This document shows, one piece after another, positions 33,786-46,099 of a stretch of 64,000 nucleotides of DNA (its first letter is position 1; the number at the start of each line of letters is the position of its first letter). The stretch covers positions 29,909,074 through 29,973,073 of the forward strand of contig JBBMOA010000001.1 of NCBI GenBank assembly GCA_037954235.1, given 5' to 3'. This DNA comes from Aulostomus chinensis. Lineage: Eukaryota > Chordata > Actinopteri > Syngnathiformes > Aulostomidae. The translations under genes and the position numbers were made by a program. The notes below the pieces were generated by a model. It worked only from the letters and a program-made list of their open reading frames with translations. It was not told where the DNA came from and did no database searches.

Positions 33786-36700
33786 AGTAAGAGTTGCTAT
33801 TAAACTAAAATGATGCTAACAGTAAAGTAGTGATAGTTGCTAATAAACTCAGTGATGCTTACAGTAATGTAGTAAGAGTTGCTATTAAACTCAAAATGAT
33901 GCTAACAGTAATGTAGTGATAGTTGCAAATAAACTCAGTGATGCTTACAGTAATGTAGTAAGTTTTTCGAACAACCTCAAAATAATGCAACAGTAGTGTA
34001 GTAAGAGTTGCTACGAACCTCAAAATAATGCGACAGTGATGTCGGAAGAATTACTAATGATCTCAAAATGATGCGACAGTGTATGGAGTAAGAATAGCTA
34101 ATGAACTCAAAATGATGCTAACAGTAATGTAGTGAAAGTTTCAATAACCTCAAAGTGATGCTGACAGTCATGTAGTAAGAATTGCTAATGAACGCAAAAT
34201 GATGCTAACAGTAACGTAGTGATAGTTGCTAATAAACTCAGTGATGCTTACAGTAATTTAGTAAGTGTTTCGAACAACTTTAAAAGTGATGCTGACAGTC
34301 ATGTAGTAAGAGTTGCTGCGAACCTCAAAATAATGCGACAATGATGTCAAAGAATTGCTAATGATCTCAAAATGATGCTAACAGTAATGGAGTGATAGTT
34401 GCTAATAAACTCAAAGTGATGCTGACAGTAATGTAGTAAGAGTTGCTACGAACCTTAAAATAATGCAACAATAATGTAGTAAGAGTTGCTACGAACCTCA
34501 AAATATTGCGACAGTGATGTCGGAAGAATTGCTAATGATCTCAAAATGATGCGACAGTGATGTAGTAAGAATTGCTAATGAACTCAAAATGATGCTAACA
34601 GTAATGGAGTGAACAATTCGAATAACCTCAAAGTGATGCTTACAGTCATGTAGTAAGTGTTGCTACGACCCTCAAAATAATGCGACAGTAATGTAGTAAA
34701 AGTTGCTACGAACCTCAAAATATTGTGACAGTGATGTTGGAAGAATTGCTAATTAACTCAAAATGATGCTAACAGTAATGTAGTGATAGTTGATAATCAA
34801 CTCAGTGATGCTTACAGTAATGTAGTAAGAGTTTCGAATAACCTCAAAGTGATGCTGACAGTCATGTACTAAGAGTTGCTCCGAACCTCAAAATAATGCG
34901 ACAATAATGTTGTAAAAGTTGCTACGAACCTCAAAATATTGCGACAGTGATGTCGGAAGAATTGCTAATGAACTTAAAATGATTCTAACAGTAATGTAGT
35001 GGTAGTTGCTAATCAAGTCAGTGATGCTTACAGTAATGTAGTAAGTGTTTCGAACAACCTCAAAGTGATTGTGACAGTCATGTAGTAAGAGTTGCTACGA
35101 ACCTCAAAATAATGCGACAGTGATGTCGGAAGAATTGCTAAAGATCTCAAAATGATGCGAAAGTGATGTCGAAAGAATTGCTAACAAACTCAAAATGATG
35201 CTAACAGTAATGTAGTGAAAGTTGCGAGTAACCTAAAAATGAGGCTGACAGTAATGTATTAAGAGTTGCTAATAACCTCAAAATGATGCGACAGTGATGT
35301 CGGAAGAATTGCTCATGAACTCAAAACGATGCTAAAAGCAATGGAGTGAAAGTTTCAAATAACCTCAAAGTGATGATCACAGTCAAGTAGTAAGAGTTGC
35401 TACGAACCTCAAAAGAATGCGACAGTAATGTAGTTAGAGTTGCTACGAACCTCAAAATAATGCGACAGTGATGTCGGAAGAATTGCTAATGATCTCAAAA
35501 TGATGCGACAGTGATGTAGTAAGAATTGCTAATGAACTCAAAATGATGCTAACAGTAATGTAGTGAAAGTTTCAAATAACCTCAAAGTGATGCTGACAGT
35601 CATGTAGTAAGAGTTGCTACGAACCTTAAAATAATGCAACAGTAATGCAGAGAAAGTTGCTACGAACCTCAAAATAATGCGACAGTGATGTCGGAAGAAT
35701 TGCTATTAAACTCAAAATGATGCTAACAGTAATGTCGTGAAGGTTTCAAATAACCTCAAAGTGATGCTGACAGTCATGAAGTAAGAGTTGCTCCGACCCT
35801 CAAAATAATGCGACAGTGATGTCGGAAGAATTGCTAATGATGTCAAAATTATTTGACAGTGATGGAGTAAGAATTGCTAATGAACTCAAAATGATGCTAA
35901 CAGTAATGTAGTGAAAGTTTCAATAAACTCAAAGTGATGCTGACAGTCATATGGTTAGAGTTGCGGATAACCTAAAAATGATGCTGACAGTAATGTAGTA
36001 AGAGTTGCTAAAAACCTCAAAATAATGCTACAGTGATGTCGGAAGAATTGCTAATGATCTCAAAATGATGCGACAGTGATGTCGTAAGAATTGCTAGATA
36101 TCTCAAAATGATGCGACAGTGATGTCGTAAGAATTGCTAATGAATTCAAAATTATGCTAAATGTAATGGAGTGAAAGTTTCAAATAATCTAAAAATGATG
36201 CTGAAAGTCATGTAGTAAGAGTTGCTACGAACCATAAAATAATGCGACTGTGATGTCGGAAGAATTGCTAATGATGTCAAAATGATGCGACAGTGATGGA
36301 GTAAGAATTGCTAATGATCTCAAAATGATGCTAACAGTAATGTAGTGAAAGTTTCAATAAACTCAAAGTGATGCTGAGAGTCATATGGTTAGAGTTGCGG
36401 ATAACCTAAAAATGATGCTGACAGTCATGTACTAAGAGTTGCTACGAACGTCAAAATAATGCGACAGTAATGTAGTAAAAGTTGCTACGAACCACAAAAT
36501 ATTGCGACAGTGATGTCGGAAGAATTGCTAATGAACTTAAAATGATGCTAACAGTAATGTAGTGGTAGTTGCTAATCAAGTCAGTGATGCTTACAGTATG
36601 TAAGCATCAAAGTGATGCTGACAGTCATATGGTTAGAGTTGCGGATAACCTAAAAATGATGCTGACAGTCATGTACTAAGAGTTGCTACGAACGTCAAAA

Positions 36701-37790
36701 TGATGCTGAAAGTCATGTAGTAAGAGTTGCTACGAACCATAAAATAATGCGACTGTGATGTCGGAAGAATTGCTAATGATGTCAAAATGATGCGACAGTG
36801 ATGGAGTAAGAATTGCTAATGATCTCAAAATGATGCTAACAGTAATGTAGTGAAAGTTTCAATAAACTCAAAGTGATGCTGACAGTCATATGGTTAGAGT
36901 TGCGGATAACCTAAAAATGATGCTGACAGTCATGTACTAAGAGTTGCTACGAACGTCAAAATAATGCGACAGTAATGTAGTAAAAGTTGCTACGAACCAC
37001 AAAATATTGCGACAGTGATGTCGGAAGAATTGCGAATGAACTTAAAATGATGCTAACAGTAATGTAGTGGTAGTTGCTAATCAAGTCAGTGATGCTTACA
37101 GTAATGTAGTAAGTGTTTCGAACAACCTCAAAGTGATTGTGACAGTCATGTAGTAAGAGTTGATACGAACCTCAAAATAATGCGACAGTGATGTCGGAAG
37201 AATTGCTAAAGATCTCAAAATGATGCGACAGTGATGTCAGAAGAATTGGTAACGATCTCAAAATGATGCTAACAGTAATGAAGTGAATGTTTCAAATAAC
37301 CTCAAAGTGATGCTGACAGTCATGTACTAAGAGTTGCTACGAATCTATAAATAATGCGACAATAATGTAGTAAGAGTTGCTACTAACCTCAAAATATTGC
37401 GACAGTGATGTCGGAAGAATTGCTCATGAACTCAAAACGATGCTAACAGTAATGGAGTGAAAGTTTCAAATAACCTCAAAGTGATGCTGACAGTCATGTA
37501 GTAAGAGTTGCTCCGACCCTCAAAATAATGCGACAGTGATGTCGGAAGAATTGCTAATGATGTCAAAATGATGTGACAGTGATGTCAGAAGAATTGCTAA
37601 TGAACTCAAAATGATGCTAAGAGTAATGTAATGATAGTTGCTAATAACCTCAAAGTGATGCTGACAGTCATGTACTAAGAGTTGCTACGAACGTCTAAAT
37701 AATGCGACAGTAATGTAGTAAAAGTTGCTACGAACCTCAAAATATTGCGACAGTGATGTCGGAAGAATTGCAAATGAACTTAAAATGATG
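33786..37790 (+). repeat. satellite array, family 2
   Basis: A block of family-2 monomers (GTCGGAAGAATTGCTAATGA, GATAGTTGCTAATAAACTCAGTGATGCTTACAG, GTTTCGAACAACCTCAAAG). It starts with GCTATTAAACTAAAATGATGC and ends in a hybrid monomer (GATGCGACTGATGTAGTGAG) that returns to family 1. Its near-copy begins at about 42236. Confidence 0.95.
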
Positions 37791-40700
37791 CGACTGATGT
37801 AGTGAGAGTTGCTAAAGACCTCAAAATGATGCTGACAGTAATGTGGTAAGAGTTGCTAAAAACCTCAAAATGATGCAAAAGTGATGAATTGAGAGTTGCT
37901 ACGAACCTAAAAATGATGCTCCAGTAATGAAGTGAGAGTTGCTACGAACCTATAAATGATGCTAGAGTGATGTGGTAAGAGTTGCTTTAAACCTCAAAAT
38001 GATTCCACAGTCATGTAGTGAGAGTTGCTTAAAACGTTAAAATGATGCTGACAGTTATGAAGTGAGAGTTGCTTAAAACGTTAAAATGATGCTGACAGTT
38101 ATGAAGTGAGAGTTGCTACGAACCTCAAAATGATGCTACAGTAATGTATTAAGTTGCTAAAAACCTCAAAATGATGCTAAAGTGATGTGGTGAGAGTTGC
38201 TTAAAATCTTAAAATGATGCTACAGTAATGTAGTGAGAGTTGCTAAAAACCTCAAAATGATGCTAAAGTGATGTAGTGAGAGTTGCTACGAACCTCAAAA
38301 TGATGCTACAGTTATGTAGTGAGAGTTGCTTCGAACCTCAAAATGATGCTACAGTAATGTAGTGAGAGTTGCTATGAACCTAAAAATGATGCTACAGTTA
38401 TGTAGTGAGAGTTGCTATGAACCTCAAAATGATGCTACAGTGATGTAGTGAGAGTTGCTATGAACCTCAAAATGATGCTACAGTTATGTAGTGAGAGTTG
38501 CTATGAACCTCAAAATGATGCTACAGTAATGTAGTAAGAGTTGCTAAAAATCTCAAAATGATGCTAAAGTGATGTATTTAGTGTTGGTAAAAACCTCAAA
38601 ATGATGCTCCAGTGATGTAGTGAGAGTTGCTACTATCCTCCAAATGATGCTAAAGTGATGTAGTAAGAGTTGCTAAAAATCTCAAAATGATGCTCCAGTG
38701 ATATCGTGAGAGTTGCTACGAACCTCAAAATGAAGCTCCAGTGATGCAGTAAGAGTTGCTTAAAACCTTAAAATGATGCTGACATTCATGTAGTGAGAGT
38801 TGCTAAAATTCTAAAAATGATGCTGTAAGTAATGTACTGAGACTTGCTACGAACCTCAATAATGCTACAGTAATGTTGTAAGTGTTGCTAAAAATCTCCA
38901 AATGATGCTACAGTAATGTAGTGAGAGTTGCTACGAACATCAAAATGATGCGACAGTAATGTGGTGAGAGTTGCTAAGAACCTCAAAATTATGCTACAGT
39001 AATGTAGTGAGAGTTGCTACGATCCTAAAAATGATGCTCCAGTAATGTATTAAGTTGCTAAAAACCTCAAAATGATGCTACAGTGATGTAGTGAGAGTTG
39101 CTACGATCCTAAAAATTATGCTCCAGTAATGTATTAAGTTGCTAAAAACCTCAAAATGATGTTACAGTGATGTAGTGAGAGTTGCTACGAAACTCAAAAT
39201 GATGCTACAGTCATGTATTATGTTGCGAAAAACCTCAAAATGATGCTCCAGTGATGTAGTGAGAGTTGCTACTAATCTAAGAAATGATGCTAAAGTGATG
39301 TAGTGAGAGTTGCTTCAAATCTCAAAATGATGCTACAGTGATGTGGTGAGAGTTTCTTAAAATCTTAAAATGATGCGACAGTGATGTGGTGAGAGTTGCT
39401 ACTATCCTCCAAATGATGCTACAGTGATGTAGTGAGAGTTGCTTAAAATCTCAAAATGATGCGACAGTGATGTGGTGAGAGTTGCTAAAAACCTCAAAAT
39501 GATAGTGTCAGTAATGTAGTAAGAGTTGGTAAAAATCTCAAAATGATGCTAAAGTGATATAGTGAGAGTTGCTACGAACCTCAAAATGATGCTACAGTAA
39601 TGTAGTAGGAGTTGCTAAAAATCTAAAAATGATGCTGTAAGTAATGTAGTGAGACTTGCTACGAACCTCAATAATGCTACAGTGATGTTGTAAGTGTTGC
39701 TAAAAATCTCAAAATGATGCTACAGTGATGTAGTGAGAGTTGCCACGAACATCAAAATGATGCTACAGTAATGTAGTGAGAGTTGCTATGATCCTAAAAA
39801 TGATGCTACAGTCATGTAGTAAGAGTTGCTAAAAATCTAAAAATCATGCTAAAGTGATGTGTTGAGAGTTAAAAAAAAAAAAGTCAAAATGATGCTGTCA
39901 GTAATGTAGTGAGAGTTGCTACGAACCTCAAAATGATGCTACAGTGATGTAGTAAGTGTTGGTAAAAACCTCAAAATGATGCTCCAGTGATGTAGTGAGA
40001 GTTGCTACTAATCTAAGAAATGATGCTAAAGTGATGTAGTGAGAGTTGCTTCAAATCTCAAAATGATGCTACAGTGATGTGGTGAGAGTTTCTTAAAATC
40101 TTAAAATGATGCGACAGTGATGTGGTGAGAGTTGCTACTATCCTCCAAATGATGCGACAGTGATGTAGTGAGAGTTGCTTAAAATCTCAAAATGATGCGA
40201 CAGTGATGTGGTGAGAGTTGCTAAAAACCTCAAAATGATAGTGTCAGTAATGTAGTAAGAGTTGGTAAAAATCTCAAAATGATGCTAAAGTGATATAGTG
40301 AGAGTTGCTACGAACCTCAAAATGATGCTCCAGTAATGTAGTAGGAGTTGCTAAAAATCTAAAAATGATGCTGTAAGTAATGTAGTGAGACTTGCTACGA
40401 ACCTCAATAATGCTACAGTGATGTTGTAAGTGTTGCTAAAAATCTCAAAATGATGCTACAGTGATGTAGTGAGAGTTGCCACGAACCTCAAAATGATGCT
40501 ACAGTAATGTAGTGAGAGTTGCTATGATCCTAAAAATGATGCTACAGTCATGTAGTAAGAGTTGCTAAAAATCTAAAAATCATGCTAAAGTGATGTGTTG
40601 AGAGTTAAAAAAAAAAGAAGTCAAAATGATGCTGTCAGTAATGTAGTGAGAGTTGCTACGAACCTCAAAATGATGCTACAGTGATGTAGTAAGTGTTGGT

Positions 40701-42235
40701 AAAAACCTCAAAATGATGCTCCAGTGATATAGTGAGAGTTGCTACTCATCTAAGAAATGATGCTAAAGTGATGTAGTGAGAGTTGCTTCAAATTTCAAAA
40801 TGATGCGACAGTGATGTGGTGAGAGTTGCTACTATCCTCCAAATGATGCTCCAGTGATGTAGTGAGAGTTGCTACGGACCTCAAAATGATGCTCCAGTGA
40901 TGCAGTCAGAGTTGCTGAAAAACTCAAAATGATGCTGACAGTAATGTAGTGAGAGTTGTTAAGAACCTCAAAATGATGCTACAGTGATGTAGTGAGAGTT
41001 GCTACGAACCTCAAAATGATGCTACAGTGATGTTGTGAGAGTTGCTTAAAATCTCAAAATGATGCAACAGTGATGTGGTGAGAGTTTCTCAAAAAACTCA
41101 AAATGATGCAACAGTGATGTGGTGAGAGTTTCTCAAAAAACTCAAAATGATGCGACAGTGATGTGGTGAGAGTTGCTACTATCCTCAAAATGATGCTACA
41201 GTGATGTGGTGAGAGTTGCTACTATCCTCAAAATGATGCTACAGTGATGTAGTGAGAGTTGCTACGATCCTGAAAATGATGCTACAGTAAAGTATTTGGT
41301 TGCTAAAAACCTCAAAATGATGCTACAGTGATGTAGTGAGAGTTGCTACTAACCTCAAAATGATGCTCTTGTGATGTATTTAGAGTTGCTAGAAACCTCA
41401 AAATGATGCTACAGTAATGTATTAAGTTGCTAAAAACCTCAAAATGATGCTCCACTGATGTAGTAAGAGTTGCTAAAAACCTCAAAATGCTGCTACAGTG
41501 ATGTCGGAAGAGTTGCTAAAAATCTCAAAATGATGCTAAAGTGATGTGGTGAGAGTTGCTTAAAATCTCACAATGTTGCTAAAGTGATGTGATGAGAGTT
41601 GCTCAAAACCTCAAAATGATGTTGTCTGTAATGTAGTGAGAGTTGCTACGAACCTCAAAATGATGCTCCAGTGATGTCGTGAGATTTGCTACGAACCTCA
41701 AAATGATGCTACAGTAATGTAGTAGGAGTTGCTAAAAATCTAAAAATGATGCTGAAGTGATGTGGTGAGAGTTGCTAAAATCCTCAAAATGATGCTACAG
41801 GATGTAGTGAGAGTTGCCACGAACCTCAAAATGATGCTACAGTGATGTTGTGAGAGTTGCTTAAAATCTCAAAATGATGCAACAGTGATGTGGTGAGAGT
41901 TTCTCAAAAAACTCAAAATGATGCAACAGTGATGTGGTGAGAGTTTCTCAAAAAACTCAAAATGATGCGACAGTGATGTGGTGAGAGTTGCTACTATCCT
42001 CAAAATGATGCTACAGTGATGTGGTGAGAGTTGCTACTATCCTCAAAATGATGCTACAGTGATGTAGTGAGAGTTGCTACGATCCTGAAAATGATGCTAC
42101 AGTAAAGTATTTGGTTGCTAAAAATCTAAAAATGATGCTGAAGTGATGTGGTGAGAGTTGCTAAAATCCTCAAAATGATGCTACAGGATGTAGTGAGAGT
42201 TGCCACGAACCTCAAAATGATGCTACAATAATGTA
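37791..42235 (+). repeat. satellite array, family 1
   Basis: The second copy of the family-1 segment seen at 31.1-33.8 kb, enlarged by internal duplications. Two A-run monomers (39871 and 40607) correspond to the single one at 32719. Confidence 0.95.
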
Positions 42236-45200
42236 GCAAGAGTTGCTATTAAACTAAAATGATGCTAACAGTAAAGTAGTGATAGTTGCTAATAAACTCA
42301 GTGATGCTTACAGTAATGTAGTAAGAGTTGCTATTAAACTCAAAATGATGCGAACAGTACTGTAGTGATAGTTGCAAATAAACTCAGTGATGCTTACAGT
42401 AATGTAGTAAGTTTTTCGAACAACCTCAAAATAATGCAACAGTAGTGTAGTAAGAGTTGCTACGAACCTCAAAATAATGCGACAGTGATGTCGGAAGAAT
42501 TACTAATGATCTCAAAATGATGCGACAGTGATGGAGTAAGAATAGCTAATGAACTCAAAATGATGCTAACAGTAATGTAGTGAAAGTTTCAATAACCTCA
42601 AAGTGATGCTGACAGTCATGTAGTAAGAATTGCTAATGAACGCAAAATGATGCTAACAGTAACGTAGTGATAGTTGCTAATAAACTCAGTGATGCTTACA
42701 GTAATTTAGTAAGTGTTTCGAACAACTTTAAAAGTGATGCTGACAGTCATGTAGTAAGAGTTGCTGCGAACCTCAAAATAATGCGACAATGATGTCAAAG
42801 AATTGCTAATGATCTCAAAATGATGCTAACAGTAATGGAGTGATAGTTGCTAATAAACTCAAAGTGATGCTGACAGTAATGTAGTAAGAGTTGCTACGAA
42901 CCTTAAAATAATGCAACAATAATGTAGTAAGAGTTGCTACGAACCTCAAAATATTGCGACAGTGATGTCGGAAGAATTGCTAATGATCTCAAAATGATGC
43001 GACAGTGATGTAGTAAGAATTGCTAATGAACTCAAAATGATGCTAACAGTAATGGAGTGAACAATTCGAATAACCTCAAAGTGATGCTTACAGTCATGTA
43101 GGAAGTGTTGCTACGACCCTCAAAATAATGCGACAGTAATGTAGTAAAAGTTGCTACGAACCTCAAAATATTGCGACAGTGATGTCGGAAGAATTGCTAA
43201 TGAACTCAAAATGATGCTAACAGTAATGTAGTGATAGTTGATAATCAACTCAGTGATGCTTACAGTAATGTAGTAAGAGTTTCGAATAACCTCAAAGTGA
43301 TGCTGACAGTCATGTACTAAGAGTTGCTACGAACCTCAAAATAATGCGACAGTAATGTCGTAAAAGTTGCTACGAACCTCAAAATATTGCGACAGTGATG
43401 TCGGAAGAATTGCTAATGAACTTAAAATGATGCTAACAGTAATGTAGTGGTAGTTGCTAATCAAGTCAGTGATGCTTACAGTAATGTAGTAAGTGTTTCG
43501 AACAACCTCAAAGTGATTGTGACAGTCATGTAGTAAGAGTTGCTACGAACCTCAAAATAATGCGACAGTGATGTCGGAAGAATTGCTAAAGATCTCAAAA
43601 TGATGCGAAAGTGATGTCGAAAGAATTGCTAACAAACTCAAAATGATGCTAACAGTAATGTAGTGAAAGTTGCGAGTAACCTAAAAATGAGGCTGACAGT
43701 AATGTATTAAGAGTTGCTAATAACCTCAAAATGATGCGACAGTGATGTCGGAAGAATTGCTCATGAACTCAAAACGATGCTAAAAGTAATGGAGTGAAAG
43801 TTTCAAATAACCTCAAAGTGATGATCACAGTCAAGTAGTAAGAGTTGCTACGAACCTCAAAATAATGCGACAGTGATGTCGGAAGAATTGCTAATGATCT
43901 CAAAATGATGCGACAGTGATGTAGTAAGAATTGCTAATGAACTCAAAATGATGCCAACAGTAATGTAGTGAAAGTTTCAAATAACCTCAAAGTGATGCTG
44001 ACAGTCATGTAGTAAGAGTTGCTACGAACCTTAAAATAATGCAACAGTGATGTCGGAAGAATTGCTATTAAACTCAAAATGATGCTAACAGTAATGTCGT
44101 GAAGGTTTCAAATAACCTCAAAGTGATGCTGACAGTCATGTAGTAAGAGTTGCTCCGACCCTCAAAATAATGCGACAGGGATGTCGGAAGAATTGCTAAT
44201 GATGTCAAAATTATTTGACAGTGATGGAGTAAGAATTGCTAATGAACTCAAAATGATGCTAACAGTAATGTAGTGAAAGTTTCAATAAACTCAAAGTGAT
44301 GCTGACAGTCATATGGTTAGAGTTGCGGATAACCTAAAAATGATGCTGACAGTCATGTACTAAGAGTTGCTACGAACGTCAAAATAATGCGACAGTAATG
44401 TAGTAAAAGTTGCTACGAACCACAAAATATTGTGACAGTGATGTCGGAAGAATTGCTAATGAACTTAAAATGATGCTAACAGTAATGTAGTGGTCGTTGC
44501 TAATCAAGTCAGTGATGCTTACAGTAATGTAGTAAGTGTTTCGAACAACCTCAAAGTGATTGTGACAGTCATGTAGTAAGAGTTGCTACGAACCTCAAAA
44601 TATTGCGACAGTGATGTCGGAAGAATTGCTAAAGATCTCAAAATGATGCGACAGTGATGTCAGAAGAATTGGTAATGATCTCAAAATGATGCTAACAGTA
44701 ATGGAGTGAATGTTTCAAATAACCTCAAAGTGATGCTGACAGTCATGTACTAAGAGTTGCTACGAATCTCAAAATAATGCGACAGTAATGTAGTAAAAGT
44801 TGCAACAAACCTCAAAATATTGCGACAGTGATGTCGGAAGAATTGCTAATGAACTCAAGATGATGCGAACAGTAATGGAGTGAAACTTTCAAATAACCTC
44901 AAAGTGATGCTTACAGTCATGAAGTAAGAGTTGCTAATGAACTCAATTTAATGCTACAGTGATGTCGTGAGAATTGCTCAAAAACTCAAAAGGATGCTAA
45001 CAGTAATGTAGTGATAGTTGCTAATAAACTCAAAGTGATGCTGACAGTAATGTAGTAAAAGTCGCTACGAACCTCAAAATATTGCGACAGTGATGTCGGA
45101 AGAATTGCTAATGAACTTAAAATGATGCTAACAGTAATGTAGTGATTGTTGCTAATCAAGTCAGTGATGCTTACAGTAATGTAGTAAGTGTTTCGAATAA

Positions 45201-46099
45201 CCTCAAAGTGATGGTGACAGTCATGTAGTAAGAGTTGCTACGAACCTCAAAATATTGCGACAGTGATGTCGGAAGAATTGCTAATGAACTCAAAATGATG
45301 CTAACAGTAATGTAGTGATAGTTGCTAAAAAACTCAAAGTGATGCTGACAATAATGTAGTAAAAGTTGCTACGAACCTCAAAATAATGCAACAATAATGT
45401 AGTAAAAGTTGCTACGAACCTCAAAATATTGCGACAGTCATGTAGTAAAAGTTAATACGAACCTCAAAATATTGCGACAGTGATGTCGGAAGAACTGCTA
45501 ATGAACTCAAAATGATGCTAACAGTAATGAAGTGATAGTTGCTAATCAACTCAGTGATGCTGACAGTAATGTAGTAAGTGTTTCGAACAACCTCAAAGTG
45601 ATGCTGACAGTCATGTAGTAAGAGTTGCTACGAACCTCAAAATAATGTGACAGTGATGTCAGAAGAATTGTTAATGATCTGAAAATGATGCGACAGTGAT
45701 ATAGTAAGAATTGCTAGTGAACTAAAAAATGATGCTAACAGTAATGGAGTGAAAGTTTCGAATAACCTCAAAGAGATGCTGACAGTCATGTAGTAAGAGT
45801 TGCTACGAACCTCAAAATAATGCGACAGTAATGTAGTAAAAGTTGCTACGAACCTCAAAATATTGCGACAGTGATGTCGGAAGAATTGCGAATGAACTCA
45901 AAATGATGCTAAAAGTAATGTAGTGATAGTTGCTAATCAAGTCAGTAATGCTTTCAGTAATGTAGTAAGTGTTTCGAAGAACCTCAAAGTGATGCTGACA
46001 GTCATGTAGTCAGAGTTGCTAAGAACCTCAAAATATTGCACGGGAATGTAGTAAAAGTTGCTACGAACCTCAAAATATTGCGACAGTGATGTCGGAAGA

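Larger units (their letters stand above)
31080..44800 (+). repeat. large back-to-back segmental duplication in the satellite
   Basis: 31,080-37,790 and 37,850-44,800 share monomer order and private variants, including the family-1 to family-2 switch. Offsets between landmark pairs are 6,769 (31114/37883), 6,813 (31281/38094), 7,152 (A-run monomer 32719/39871), 8,449 (34051/42500) and 7,423 (37201/44624). The offset first grows through duplications inside the second copy (736 bp between A-runs at 39871 and 40607; 815 bp between 41041 and 41856). It then shrinks through a duplication inside the first copy near 36.4-36.9 kb. Confidence 0.85.
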
